Shown piece by piece: positions 31,222 to 39,971 of a stretch of DNA of 64,000 nucleotides (position 1 is the first letter of the stretch; each line of letters starts with the position of its first letter). Both the position numbers and the translations under genes were made by a program. The notes under the pieces were generated by a model. The model was given only the letters and a program-made list of their open reading frames with translations. It was not told the DNA's origin and made no database searches. Source of the DNA: Versatilivorator sp963663845 (GTDB lineage: Bacteria; Acidobacteriota; Terriglobia; Versatilivoradales; Versatilivoraceae); the NCBI GenBank assembly GCA_963663845.2, contig OY760650.2, forward strand, positions 1,922,001 to 1,986,000, in the 5' to 3' direction.

Positions 31222-32580
31222 CTAGAATTGAGATCTCGGCCTACGCTCTGGTGGAACCCACGCTTTTGCGATTGCAGCTATTGGCGTGCCAACTGCCACG
31301 CCGACGAGCGTTGCCAATGTCAAGTCTGAACCATAGGCATACACGGTTGCTGTGAGTATGCCTGACACGATGCCCGAGATCATATTGTCCGCAACATATG
31401 AAGCGATCAGGAATGCGGTGAGAACTGCAATGATGACCGGTTCAGCCCTCACAAAGATGGCGATCAGAAGCACGATCATGATCACAATACCGATGAAGGG
31501 TTTGCGGCGGTCGCCCCACCCTTCTCGAACGGATTGACGATCCGGTCCGGACCGCCATACTCCGGCGTCTGTGTCCCAGCGCCACGGTTCCGTCTTGTCT
31601 GCGTCATCGTCTGGCTTTGGCAATTGGGGCTCTTGGCGTTTTGTAACCTCTGCCTTGGCCTCACCGTCGTCTTTTTGTCCCTCGTGTTCTGAGAACGAAA
31701 ATGAAAATTCAAACCCAGTGGCGGGAACGCCATCCGCCAATCCTCGCAGAAACGCACGCTTCTCCGAGGGGACCTCTTGAACATCATCGACATTGTGGAG
31801 AATTTTGTAGGGCACTGGCCCGTACTCGGGCAATACCGTTCGAGATGAGCAGTAATTCGTAGGATAGAAAAAGCCAGGAAGGCTCTCTATTTGGATTGTT
31901 ACCGTCACACGTTTTCCCGTAACGCATGCCCTCTTGATCGTTTCATAGTCAGTTGGCAGCAGATAGAAGGTCACCCCGAAAGCCTCTTTCGACTCCAACG
32001 GATCATCGGGATATTCTCCTGGCGTCTCTTTGTAGGCCCAAAACCTAAAATACCCTACATCCCTATGCTTCAATCGTTTACGGAGTGCATCCATTTCCGT
32101 CTCGATTCCGTCAACAGTCGCATTCTTCTTCCTCTTCGCATGGGACGCACTGCTTTGCGCCGACCCCAAGTACTCCTCTGTGCTTTTCGGCGTTGCCATC
32201 TCAATCCATACTTCAAGTTCACTGATGGTTCGAGGCGATCCAAAAAAAGAGAAAGTGTCCTCTCCCACAACTTTTCCCTTTGCTGATAGCTGTTCTTTTT
32301 CACGCCTTCTCTGTGTTTCTTCTGGGGCCCGGTTCGGGTTGCCCCAATCGGAACTATCGCCTGTATATTCCATCTCGTATATTACAAACCCAGCAGCATT
32401 GAATTGCTTCAAATTCAGCATGCAGCTTTTGTTGCTTCCTACCTCAGTGTAAGTACAATCCGCAAAATTACCCGAACTCGGAGGACGGACCGGTTCATTG
32501 GTCACCGGGTCGTTTTCGATCAGGTCGCCTTTTTCGTAAATTACCTTCAGGGGATATGCACTATTCGCCTGTTTCGACAT
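31222..32580 (-). CDS. Unrecognised 452-residue protein with C-terminal membrane helices
   Basis: I do not recognise a family. Residues 1-340 look soluble, with regular beta-rich segments (CMLNLKQFNAAGFVIYEMEY, GVTFYLLPTDYETIKRACVT, RVTVTIQIESLPGFFYPTNY), a charged helix near 75-95 and a low-complexity acidic/basic linker (residues 300-345). Residues 360-440 contain about four hydrophobic helices (FIGIVIMIVLLIAIFV, PVIIAVLTAFLIASYV, MISGIVSGILTATVYAY, LATLVGVAVGTPIAAIA). There is no signal peptide, so the large domain is probably cytoplasmic and tail-anchored. Base composition is more AT-rich than the conserved neighbours, suggesting transfer. It sits alone between TA modules. Confidence 0.65.
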   Translation of the reverse strand: MSKQANSAYPLKVIYEKGDLIENDPVTNEPVRPPSSGNFADCTYTEVGSNKSCMLNLKQFNAAGFVIYEMEYTGDSSDWGNPNRAPEETQRRREKEQLSAKGKVVGEDTFSFFGSPRTISELEVWIEMATPKSTEEYLGSAQSSASHAKRKKNATVDGIETEMDALRKRLKHRDVGYFRFWAYKETPGEYPDDPLESKEAFGVTFYLLPTDYETIKRACVTGKRVTVTIQIESLPGFFYPTNYCSSRTVLPEYGPVPYKILHNVDDVQEVPSEKRAFLRGLADGVPATGFEFSFSFSEHEGQKDDGEAKAEVTKRQEPQLPKPDDDADKTEPWRWDTDAGVWRSGPDRQSVREGWGDRRKPFIGIVIMIVLLIAIFVRAEPVIIAVLTAFLIASYVADNMISGIVSGILTATVYAYGSDLTLATLVGVAVGTPIAAIAKAWVPPERRPRSQF

Positions 32581-32819
32581 GTGCCCTCCGTTTTGGTCCC
32601 ATTGGCGGGCGCGCCGTTTGAATACCGACTCAATCGCTGAACGGTGCAGTCAGTAAGGATGACTCCCGTGAAGATACGAATCATGGACTCGGAGATCTGG
32701 AGCTTGTGTTCACCGGCCGTGGTCTACGGGTGAGTCCCGCATATGAGCCAGTTTTGAATTGAGCCTGGTCAATTGGAACAACCTGGCGTTTTGGAAACCC
32801 AAGAGCCGTCCGGCCGGCA

Positions 32820-33194
32820 TCAAAGGCTTCCCTTGGGCTTGGTCCTTTCCAACAGGTTCCGCAACGCCGGCAGCAATTTCGGGAGGGCGTCCTGGATGAT
32901 GGTCCAGATGGTGTCGTCGTCTACGCTCAGATAGCTGTGCGCCAAGCGGTTTCGCGTTGCAATGATCGCCCGCCAAGGGATCTCCGGGTGCTCGTCGCGG
33001 ATAGTCATGGGAATGTGGGTAGCTGACTCGCCGATCAATTCCAGATTGCGCAGGGTGGCATCGTAGGTGACCGAGTCGTCGACAAACGCTGCTTGATCCA
33101 TTTTCGACGTATAGGCTCGGACCTTTTCAGCGAATTCGATCATATCGGTTGCATAGAAACGCCAATCTCGTGATCCCTCGCCGGCGCTAGACAT
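32820..33194 (-). CDS. hepT: HepT-like HEPN toxin (DUF86)
   Basis: A 124-residue HEPN ribonuclease. The catalytic R-x4-H-x-Y motif is ATRNRLAHSYLS (Arg81, His86, Tyr88). In characterised MntA/HepT systems the antitoxin adds AMP to the corresponding Tyr. The four-helix core starts RFYATDMIEFAEKVRAYTSK, and LRNLELIGESATHIP is the second conserved helix. The ATG overlaps the antitoxin stop by 8 bases. All key residues are present, so the toxin looks functional. Confidence 0.88.
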   Translation of the reverse strand: MSSAGEGSRDWRFYATDMIEFAEKVRAYTSKMDQAAFVDDSVTYDATLRNLELIGESATHIPMTIRDEHPEIPWRAIIATRNRLAHSYLSVDDDTIWTIIQDALPKLLPALRNLLERTKPKGSL

Positions 33195-33477
33195 GGACGG
33201 CCTCCCGCTCGACATAAGGACGCAGTTCCGCTCGTAGCGCCTTCTGAGTTACCAGATCGACGGAACGCCCCAGCAGGTCTTCCAGGTAGAACTGAGCCCC
33301 GAAGTATCGTTTCCAGTCCGCCGGTCCGTCGAAACGCACCAGGATGTCGATGTCGCTGTCTTCCGATGCCTGGTCGCGAGCCACCGAGCCGAAGAGGACG
33401 AGATCGGTGACCCCGAATCGTTGCGCAAGGGTCGTCTTGTGCGCTCGCAGTACCTTCAGGACTTCCTCTCTAGTCAT
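33187..33477 (-). CDS. mntA: MntA-like nucleotidyltransferase antitoxin
   Basis: A 96-residue minimal nucleotidyltransferase with Gly30-Ser31 and Asp42-x-Asp44 in LVLFGSVARDQASEDSDIDI, the GSx10DxD motif required for AMPylation of HepT. N-terminal helix MTREEVLKVLRAHKTTLAQR. It overlaps hepT by 8 bases, the usual order. It belongs to a different subfamily from the two orphan MNT copies at 25.7 and 34.4 kb. Confidence 0.88.
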   Translation of the reverse strand: MTREEVLKVLRAHKTTLAQRFGVTDLVLFGSVARDQASEDSDIDILVRFDGPADWKRYFGAQFYLEDLLGRSVDLVTQKALRAELRPYVEREAVHV

Positions 33478-33559
33478 TGATGCTCCCGTGGATGGGTCGG
33501 GAACGGCCAGGGGTGAACCTTGTTCGGCAGCATGTCAGGGAGAGGAGCGGGCCGGTTGC

Positions 33560-33907
33560 CTAGTGACGAATCCTTACTCTCCCCGGCGAAATGACAGTGA
33601 AAGCAGAGAGTAGTTCGTGGCCCCGGTCCGCAAATACAGCCGATGTGATCCGTGCTTTTGTTTCCGCGGATTGCCCCGTTAAACGAATGAGCACAACGCC
33701 CGAGTGGATCTGTCCCATACGAAAAATCAGTTCGCCGAAGTCCTTATCTGCCGTAATCAGCAAGGCGCCGTTCCGGTTCGCTTGATGCAGCACCGAATCG
33801 TCATCAATGCCAGGTTCCGATTCCGCAATGTATACCACGGTGTGGCTGTCCTGGCGCAAGCGCTCGACGATGGGTTTGTCCACGCTTTCGTCTGCCAGCA
33901 GGTTCAT
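33560..33907 (-). CDS. DUF5615 PIN-like toxin
   Basis: A 115-residue protein of the DUF5615/Mut7-C-like PIN group. It starts NLLADESVDKPIVERLRQDS (first Asp of the active site), continues TVVYIAESEPGIDDDSVLHQ and carries LLITADKDFGEL (second acidic cluster). These proteins pair with DUF433 antitoxins. The ATG overlaps the DUF433 stop as ATGA. Confidence 0.88.
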   Translation of the reverse strand: MNLLADESVDKPIVERLRQDSHTVVYIAESEPGIDDDSVLHQANRNGALLITADKDFGELIFRMGQIHSGVVLIRLTGQSAETKARITSAVFADRGHELLSAFTVISPGRVRIRH

Positions 33908-34140
33908 GGATTTTGCTCAGCGGTTGGGTACACAACATCGGCGCGCAAAGCTCGAGCAGCGAAATGCAGGGCTGCCAGAATGCCTTCCCTGGTCAAACGG
34001 GGGTGAGCCTCCAGGACCTGGTCTATCGTTTCACCTGCAGAGAGCTTCTCCAGAATCAACTCAACGGTAATGCGTGTGCCTGCGACGACAGGCTTCCCCA
34101 TCATGACTGCGGGATCAGATTGAATGAGTTCAGCACCCAT
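33904..34140 (-). CDS. DUF433 antitoxin (VapB45-like)
   Basis: A 78-residue DUF433 protein with the hallmark sequence SDPAVMMGKPVVAGTRITVE then LILEKLSAGETIDQVLEAHP and RLTREGILAALHFAARAL. DUF433 is a winged-helix/HTH antitoxin module found with DUF5615 toxins, as here. Overlap with the toxin gene is four bases (ATGA). The gene starts 22 bases from a MITE-like inverted repeat. Confidence 0.9.
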   Translation of the reverse strand: MGAELIQSDPAVMMGKPVVAGTRITVELILEKLSAGETIDQVLEAHPRLTREGILAALHFAARALRADVVYPTAEQNP

Positions 34141-34162
34141 TGCTTGCCTCCTCCGAAAAGTT

Positions 34163-34315
34163 GGGGACGTTGTTGAATTACTGGAATAACTTTGACGGGC
34201 TTCCGAGCACGGGCAACGCGTGGGGCGTCCCTATCCCTTTTCCCTGAATGCCTCTGATTTCCTTCGGAATGAATGGCGACACCCGGTGATTCTCGTAATT
34301 CAACAACGTCCCCTG
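34163..34315. mobile_element. MITE-like element with 19-bp perfect terminal inverted repeats
   Basis: GGGGACGTTGTTGAATTAC (34163-34181) and its exact reverse complement GTAATTCAACAACGTCCCC (34297-34315) bound a 153-bp segment. No transposase frame lies inside. The ends resemble the arms left by REP-type or short IS-derived elements. It lies between the DUF433/DUF5615 module and the duplicated nucleotidyltransferase gene, so it could be linked to the duplication. The whole 250-base gap 34141-34390 holds nothing else recognisable. Confidence 0.7.
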
Positions 34316-34390
34316 TTCCATTTCTCAGCAACTCGGTTCTTCGCCAGGGCCAGATTGCTTCTGGCGCGGTTCATCCATTCCCGCGGGTCA

Positions 34391-34735
34391 TCAGGTGGGA
34401 AACGCTCGGGACGCTTCATACACGACTATTCCTTCCTTGAGGGCGGGCTTGAAAACCAGAGCGTGGCTGTCCTTGAAGCGCTCCACATCCCCAGGGTCGA
34501 CTACGAGCGCGTCAACCGCAACGCCTACGCCATGCAGCTTGCGGTAGATGCGGGCCATGAGGTGGAGTGCGTCCGCTCCCCGCTTGATGATGAGAAGGTC
34601 GACATCGCTGTTGGGGTTCATTCGCCCCCTGGCGGCCGATCCGAAGAGAATGATCTTTTCCGGCTGGGCCACATCCACGATTCGCCGGATGATGTCGTCC
34701 AAGGTCTCTTGTTCGAGTATGGGATTACTATCCAT
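34391..34735 (-). CDS. MNT-type nucleotidyltransferase, orphan copy 2
   Basis: A 114-residue protein nearly identical to the one at 25664-26008. The seven differences are at residues 2, 6, 54, 72, 95, 102 and 114. The catalytic motif EKIILFGSAARGRMNPNSDV is unchanged. DNA similarity extends only from about 34386 to 34740, so little more than the gene was copied. No HEPN partner is adjacent. Conservation of the active site despite missing toxins suggests that the copying is recent or that the protein has another role. Confidence 0.8.
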   Translation of the reverse strand: MDSNPILEQETLDDIIRRIVDVAQPEKIILFGSAARGRMNPNSDVDLLIIKRGADALHLMARIYRKLHGVGVAVDALVVDPGDVERFKDSHALVFKPALKEGIVVYEASRAFPT

Positions 34736-34861
34736 TGGAGCGAGGCTTTTCCCGGATGCCCCATTCTATCACTCCCGCCCTCGTCTGATGGTCGTTGGAC
34801 GAGATCTCTGCCGAGCGCGGCAAAGGCCATCAGCATGTAGCCTGGGGCTCGAGACGGACCA

Positions 34862-36385
34862 TCAACCCGGAGAGTCTTCCCTCTGCCGCTGTCGGCCCGC
34901 CACCAGCCCCTTCAACCTGGACTCGGGCGGCGCCTCGAAGTAGCGGCTGGCCAGCCAGCCCACCGCCACCGTGGGCAGGCAGGTGAAGGCGCCGTACCAT
35001 TGGCCGCCGACCTGGGTCCAGGCCAGGGCCAGGGTCAGGGCACCCGCCGCCAGGCCGATCAGCACGCCCGCCGCATTGGCCCGTTTGGACAGCATTCCCA
35101 GCAGGAAGATGCCGAGCAGGAGACCCAGAAAGGTCCCCGAGAGGCTGATGATGAGCTGGTAGACCTCGGACTGCTGGTAGAGGATCAGCACCGCCGCCAG
35201 GATGCCGCCGGCGCCGAAGAGCGCGCAGAGCAGCCGGCTGAACCCGACCTTGAGCTGGCGGTTGGACATCCAGTCGCAGACCACGGTGGCGGTCAGGGCG
35301 TTGATGCCGCTGTCGATGCTGCTCATGGCGGCCGCGAACAGCCCCGACAGCAGCAGCCCCAGCAGGCCCACCTGGGCGATCTCGGTCAGCACGAAGTTGG
35401 GCAGGATCTGGTTCTGATGGAGAGGAGGGAAACCTGCGGCGGCCGAGGCGGCCCCCGGGACCTCCTGGTGGTAGAAGGCATAGAGAGTGGACCCCACCAG
35501 GAAGAAGATCAGGCAGACGGCCCCCGACATCACCCCGTTGACCACCAGGGAGCGCTGGGCTGCCCGCGGCGTGGGCATGGACACGTAGCGCTGCACCGCC
35601 GTCAGCGTCACTGCGTACCAGGGGAAGAAGGCGAACAGGCCGATGGCCAGGGAGGAATAGACGTTGTCCACGCCGGGGGACATGTCGAAGCGAAGGTCGA
35701 ACATCTCGAACTTGCCGTGGGTCTGCCCCACCTCGATCATTCCGGCCCAGCCACCGTCGATCCGCCCCAGCGCCAGCCACAGGACGGCCAGCATGCCCCC
35801 TCCCAGGGCGACGGCTTGAAAGATGTCGGTCCAGATCACGGCCTTGAACCCTCCCAGGGCCGTGTAGAGGGTGGCGAAGGCGCCGATGCCCACCAGCAGC
35901 CAGGCCGTGGTGGCCAGGTCGTCCGTGCTCAGACCCAGCACCGGTTCGATGACGTGGCTGACGGCGTAGAGGAGGTTCCCCATCCAGGCGAAGGTGTAGA
36001 TCATGAAGAGCGAGCTGCCGATCAGCCGGACGGGCCGGTTGAAGCGCAGCTCCAGGTATTCGTAGGCGCTGGTCACGCCCAGCCGGTGGAAGAGCGGCAC
36101 GAAGACCCAGCCCACCACCGGCACCACCAGGAACGGAATGGTGATGATGGCGAAGTAGATGTGGTAGTTGCCGAAGGCCGCCTGGGTGGGAAGGCCCACG
36201 AAGGAGTTGGAGCTGAAGATGGAGGCGAACATGGAGAGGCCCACCGGCATCCAGGACATCTTCCGCCCCCCCAGGAAGAAGTCCTCGTTGGAGTGCTGCT
36301 CGCGGGCGAACCACAGGCCCAGGGCCAGCACCGCCACCAGGTAGCCGCCAAAGAGGGTCCAGTCCAGGGGGTGCAGGAAGCCCAA
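34862..36385 (-). CDS. Sodium:solute symporter (SSS family)
   Basis: A 507-residue transporter with about 13 membrane segments. Signature parts are LDWTLFGGYLVAVLALGLWF, FFLGGRKMSWMPVGLSMFAS, YTALGGFKAVIWTDIFQAVA and LLSGLFAAAMSSIDSGINAL (the last holding the sodium-site serines). It is transcribed away from the DUF1549/DUF1553 gene with a 193-base divergent intergenic region, so joint regulation is possible. Substrate unknown. It is closer in motif details to the 16.1 kb symporter than to the 47.5 kb one. Confidence 0.9.
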   Translation of the reverse strand: MGFLHPLDWTLFGGYLVAVLALGLWFAREQHSNEDFFLGGRKMSWMPVGLSMFASIFSSNSFVGLPTQAAFGNYHIYFAIITIPFLVVPVVGWVFVPLFHRLGVTSAYEYLELRFNRPVRLIGSSLFMIYTFAWMGNLLYAVSHVIEPVLGLSTDDLATTAWLLVGIGAFATLYTALGGFKAVIWTDIFQAVALGGGMLAVLWLALGRIDGGWAGMIEVGQTHGKFEMFDLRFDMSPGVDNVYSSLAIGLFAFFPWYAVTLTAVQRYVSMPTPRAAQRSLVVNGVMSGAVCLIFFLVGSTLYAFYHQEVPGAASAAAGFPPLHQNQILPNFVLTEIAQVGLLGLLLSGLFAAAMSSIDSGINALTATVVCDWMSNRQLKVGFSRLLCALFGAGGILAAVLILYQQSEVYQLIISLSGTFLGLLLGIFLLGMLSKRANAAGVLIGLAAGALTLALAWTQVGGQWYGAFTCLPTVAVGWLASRYFEAPPESRLKGLVAGRQRQREDSPG

Positions 36386-36578
36386 GGGCTCAACTCCGAT
36401 CCGGATTCGTTCGAGGTCGTCCGCTCCGGGATTCTAGGAACGGCCGTTTTGCGAGTCAAGCGGCCGGCAACCGTCCCAAAAGCAGCCTTGAGCCTGTGCA
36501 GGGGCTTGGATAGACTATGCAGGAGGCGCCGGAGAGTCGGGGACTCGCGAGCGCCCATTCCCACGGGGAACCCTCGGC

Positions 36579-39500
36579 ATGTCGTTCCATCGGCTCAGTA
36601 TCGCCGCCTGGCTGGTCGTCTTTTCGGCGCCGGTGGGGTTGGGCGCCTCGGATGCCGTCCAGGCCGAGTTCTTCGAGAAGCGGGTCCGGCCTCTGCTGAT
36701 CGAACGCTGCCATGCCTGCCATAGTGGGGAAGCCCCCAGTCCCATGGGAGGGTTGAGGCTGGATTCGGCCGAAGCCGTGCTGGCGGGGGGGAGCCGCGGC
36801 CCGGCGGTTGCGCCTCGCAAGCCGCAGGAGAGCCTGCTGATCCGGGCCGTCTCCTTCGAGGACCCCGAGCTCAAGATGCCGCCAACCGGCCGGCTGAGCG
36901 ATCGGGAGATCGCCGACCTGGTCCGGTGGGTGAAGTCGGGAGCCTCCTTTCCCGCGTCCGGGTCGGCTTCGACCGGCGCCGGCGGGGGCATCGATTGGGA
37001 AGCGGGGCGCCGGTTCTGGTCTTTCCGGCCCATCCAGGATCCCCCGCTGCCGGCGGTGAACGACAGCCGCTGGGTCTCCTCTCCCGTCGACGCCTTCGTG
37101 CTCTCCAGGCTGGAGGCCAAGGGGCTGAAGCCGGCCCCGCCCGCCGACAAGCGGAGTTGGCTTCGCCGGGTCACCTATGGCCTGACCGGCCTGCCGCCCT
37201 CGGCGAGCGACATCGAAGGGTTCGAGGCCGATCAGTCCCCCGAGAACCACCGGAAGGTGGTCGACCGCCTGCTGGCCTCTCCCCACTACGGCGAGCGCTG
37301 GGGACGCCATTGGCTGGACCTGGTCAGCTTTGCCGAAACCAACGGTCACGAGTTCGACCACACCAAGGCCGATGTCTGGCGCTACCGCGACGCCGTCATT
37401 CGGGCCTTCAACCAGGACGTTCCCTATGACCGCTTCGTTCGCGAGCACGTGGCCGGAGACCTGCTGGCGGAAAAGCGTCTGGGGCCGGACGGGATCCACT
37501 GGGAATCTCCGGTCGGCACCAGTTTTTTCTGGTTGGGCGAACGCCTCAACGGCGCCATCGACTCGGTCAAGGCCCGGGCCGACGAGGTCGACAACCAGAT
37601 CGACGTGCTCTCCAAGGCCTTCCTGGGCTTGACGGTGGCCTGCGCCCGCTGCCACGACCACAAGTTCGACCCCATCCCCACCAGCGACTACTACGCCCTG
37701 GCCGGGGTGCTGCACAGCACCGATTTCGCCCAGGCGGTCATCGACTCGGCCTCCCGGCGGCAGGAGATCGCCTCCCTCCGACAGCAGATCCAGGATCGGA
37801 CCTCCGGTATGGAGGCTCTGCTGAAACCCGCCCGCTGGAGCATGGCCCGGCAGATCGAGCCCTACCTGCTGGCGGCGGCCGAGCTGGCCTCCCCCCGGGC
37901 ATCGGCCGAGCCCTCCGCGGTGGCCGAGCTGGCCGGCCGGCGGCTGCTGGATGCCGGCCTCTTGCAAGCCTGGGTCGAGACCCTCCGGCAGGCCTGTGGG
38001 GAGCCGGAGGACCTGTTCTACCCCCTGGCCGCCCTGATCGACGGGCTGGCCAGCCGGCGTTTCGGCTCCTTTGCCGAGGGGATGGAGGCCGTTCGCGGCC
38101 GATTGGGCAGGCGGGTTCAACCGGAGGAGAACGACAAGGCCGCAGGTCCGGAGCGAGTCGATGTGCTCTTCGAGGATTTCGTCAAACCGGACTTCGAGGG
38201 GTGGACCGTGCAGGGACAGGCCTTCGGGACCGGTCCGGCGCGGCAAATACCGTCCAACCAGCCCCTGCGCGACTTCCAGGGCCAGCCCCTGGCCAACTCC
38301 TTCAGCGCCGGGTCCGACCGATTCATGGGCAGCCTGACCTCCCGCAAGTTCACCCTGCCCGATCTGCCCCGGGACTACCGGGAGCATGGCATCTACCTGC
38401 ATGTGAGGCTGGCCGGCAGCCAACCGGAGAAGTCTTCCGGCAGCCGACCCTTCCCCGTCCTGGCCCTGAGCCTGATTGCGGACGGAGTGAGAAGCACGAC
38501 CCATGTACCGCAGAGCAGCCGACTGCAGTGGAAGACCTCCCGCATGACCATTCAGGTGGGACGAATCTGTCATTTCGAGATCCTGGACCGCAGCGCCTCC
38601 GGGCACATCGTCGTGGACAAGATCGTCTTCTCCAACTCCAAGGAGCCTCCTGCTCACCTGGATGCACCCCACCGGAACCTGCTGCAAAGGATCGTCTCGG
38701 GGAACCCCTCCTCCCTGGAGTCGCTGGCTCGAACCTACCGGGACCTCTTCCTGGAGGCGCTGGGCGACCCGGGCCCGCCGACTCCCGGCCACCGCTGGCT
38801 GCTGGCCTCCCTCAGTCCCGGCGGCCGCCTGGAGGATCTCGGCGCTCTCCTGTGGCCGGAAGAGCGGGATGGGGTGGCTCGGATGCAGGGTCAACGCCAG
38901 CTTCTGGACGAGCGGGTGCCGGCCTCCCGATTCGCCATGAGCAGCCAGGACAGGGATCCGCGCAACGTGCGCGTCCACCTGAGAGGGGACCACAAGAACC
39001 TGGGCCGGGAGGTGCCGCGGCGCTTCCTGCAGATCCTGGCCGGTCAGGATCAGGCTCCCGTCCTGGAGGGAAGCGGCCGCCTGCAGTTGGCCGACCGGCT
39101 GGTGGGCCCGCGGAACCCGCTGACGGCCCGGGTCATGGTCAATCGCATCTGGAAACACCACTTCGGGGAAGGCCTGGTGCGCTCGGTGGACAATTTCGGC
39201 AAGCAGGGCGACCGGCCCAGCCATCCCGGGCTGCTGGATTTTCTGGCCCATCGCTTCATGAGGGAGGGGTGGTCGGTCAAGGCCGTCCAGCGCCTGATTC
39301 TGCTGAGCAGCACCTACCGGATGTCCGGCCGGAGGGACGCCAGGGCCTTGCGGCTCGATCCCGAAAACCGGCTCCTCCATCACGTCTCGGTGCGCCGGCT
39401 GGAAGCCGAGGCGGTCCGCGATTCCGTCCTGGCCGTGAGCGGCAACCTCGATCGCCAACTCTTCGGCCCCAGCGTGCCGCCCCACATCAGCCCCTATCAG

Positions 39501-39962
39501 GACGGCCGGGGCAAGCCCGAGTCGGGGCCGCTGGACGGGAACGGCCGGCGCAGCCTCTACGTGCAGGTCCGCCGCAACTTCCTGACGCCCCTCTTCCTGG
39601 CTTTCGACTATCCTCCGCCCATTTCGACCATCGGGCGCAGGGGGGTCTCCACCGTTCCCTCCCAGGCCCTGATGATGCTGAACAACGAGTTCATTGCCGG
39701 AGAGGCTCGATCCTGGGCGCGGCGCATGGTCGCGGAGGAGACCGACCCCGGCCGGCGGGCCGAGCGCATGGTGCTGGAGGCCTACGGCCGGCGCCCGGAG
39801 CCGCGTGAGTTGAAAAACCTGCTGCAGTTTGCGGCGTCAGCGAGCGACCGCTACCGCCGCCTGGCCGAGAAAGAGGAGGCCCCTGAGAGCCTGGAACAGC
39901 GGGTGTGGACAGATCTGGGGCACGCCCTGATGAACTCGGCCGAGTTCATCTATCTGCGCTGA
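36579..39962 (+). CDS. Cytochrome c-like / DUF1549 / DUF1553 exported protein
   Basis: A 1127-residue protein with a signal peptide (MSFHRLSIAAWLVVFSAPVG). A planctomycete-type cytochrome c domain carries the heme motif IERCHACHSG (Cys44, Cys47, His48). DUF1549 follows (PVDAFVLSRLEAKGL, HWLDLVSFAETNGHE) and includes a second CxxCH in CARCHDHKFDPIPTSDYYAL. DUF1553 is C-terminal (NPLTARVMVNRIWKHHFGEG, REGWSVKAVQRLILLSSTYR). The middle holds a carbohydrate-binding-like insert (residues 525-690). Such proteins are typical of Planctomycetes and some Acidobacteria and are thought to act in polysaccharide breakdown outside the cytoplasm. The DUF1501 gene follows in 9 bases, the standard pairing. Confidence 0.93.
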   Translation: MSFHRLSIAAWLVVFSAPVGLGASDAVQAEFFEKRVRPLLIERCHACHSGEAPSPMGGLRLDSAEAVLAGGSRGPAVAPRKPQESLLIRAVSFEDPELKMPPTGRLSDREIADLVRWVKSGASFPASGSASTGAGGGIDWEAGRRFWSFRPIQDPPLPAVNDSRWVSSPVDAFVLSRLEAKGLKPAPPADKRSWLRRVTYGLTGLPPSASDIEGFEADQSPENHRKVVDRLLASPHYGERWGRHWLDLVSFAETNGHEFDHTKADVWRYRDAVIRAFNQDVPYDRFVREHVAGDLLAEKRLGPDGIHWESPVGTSFFWLGERLNGAIDSVKARADEVDNQIDVLSKAFLGLTVACARCHDHKFDPIPTSDYYALAGVLHSTDFAQAVIDSASRRQEIASLRQQIQDRTSGMEALLKPARWSMARQIEPYLLAAAELASPRASAEPSAVAELAGRRLLDAGLLQAWVETLRQACGEPEDLFYPLAALIDGLASRRFGSFAEGMEAVRGRLGRRVQPEENDKAAGPERVDVLFEDFVKPDFEGWTVQGQAFGTGPARQIPSNQPLRDFQGQPLANSFSAGSDRFMGSLTSRKFTLPDLPRDYREHGIYLHVRLAGSQPEKSSGSRPFPVLALSLIADGVRSTTHVPQSSRLQWKTSRMTIQVGRICHFEILDRSASGHIVVDKIVFSNSKEPPAHLDAPHRNLLQRIVSGNPSSLESLARTYRDLFLEALGDPGPPTPGHRWLLASLSPGGRLEDLGALLWPEERDGVARMQGQRQLLDERVPASRFAMSSQDRDPRNVRVHLRGDHKNLGREVPRRFLQILAGQDQAPVLEGSGRLQLADRLVGPRNPLTARVMVNRIWKHHFGEGLVRSVDNFGKQGDRPSHPGLLDFLAHRFMREGWSVKAVQRLILLSSTYRMSGRRDARALRLDPENRLLHHVSVRRLEAEAVRDSVLAVSGNLDRQLFGPSVPPHISPYQDGRGKPESGPLDGNGRRSLYVQVRRNFLTPLFLAFDYPPPISTIGRRGVSTVPSQALMMLNNEFIAGEARSWARRMVAEETDPGRRAERMVLEAYGRRPEPRELKNLLQFAASASDRYRRLAEKEEAPESLEQRVWTDLGHALMNSAEFIYLR

Positions 39963-39971
39963 GGGACTGAC

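Noticed and set aside
36456..39485. Open frame of 1009 codons on the minus strand opposite the DUF1549/DUF1553 gene
   Set aside because: Shadow frame without any recognisable domain. The plus strand has heme and DUF1549/DUF1553 motifs.
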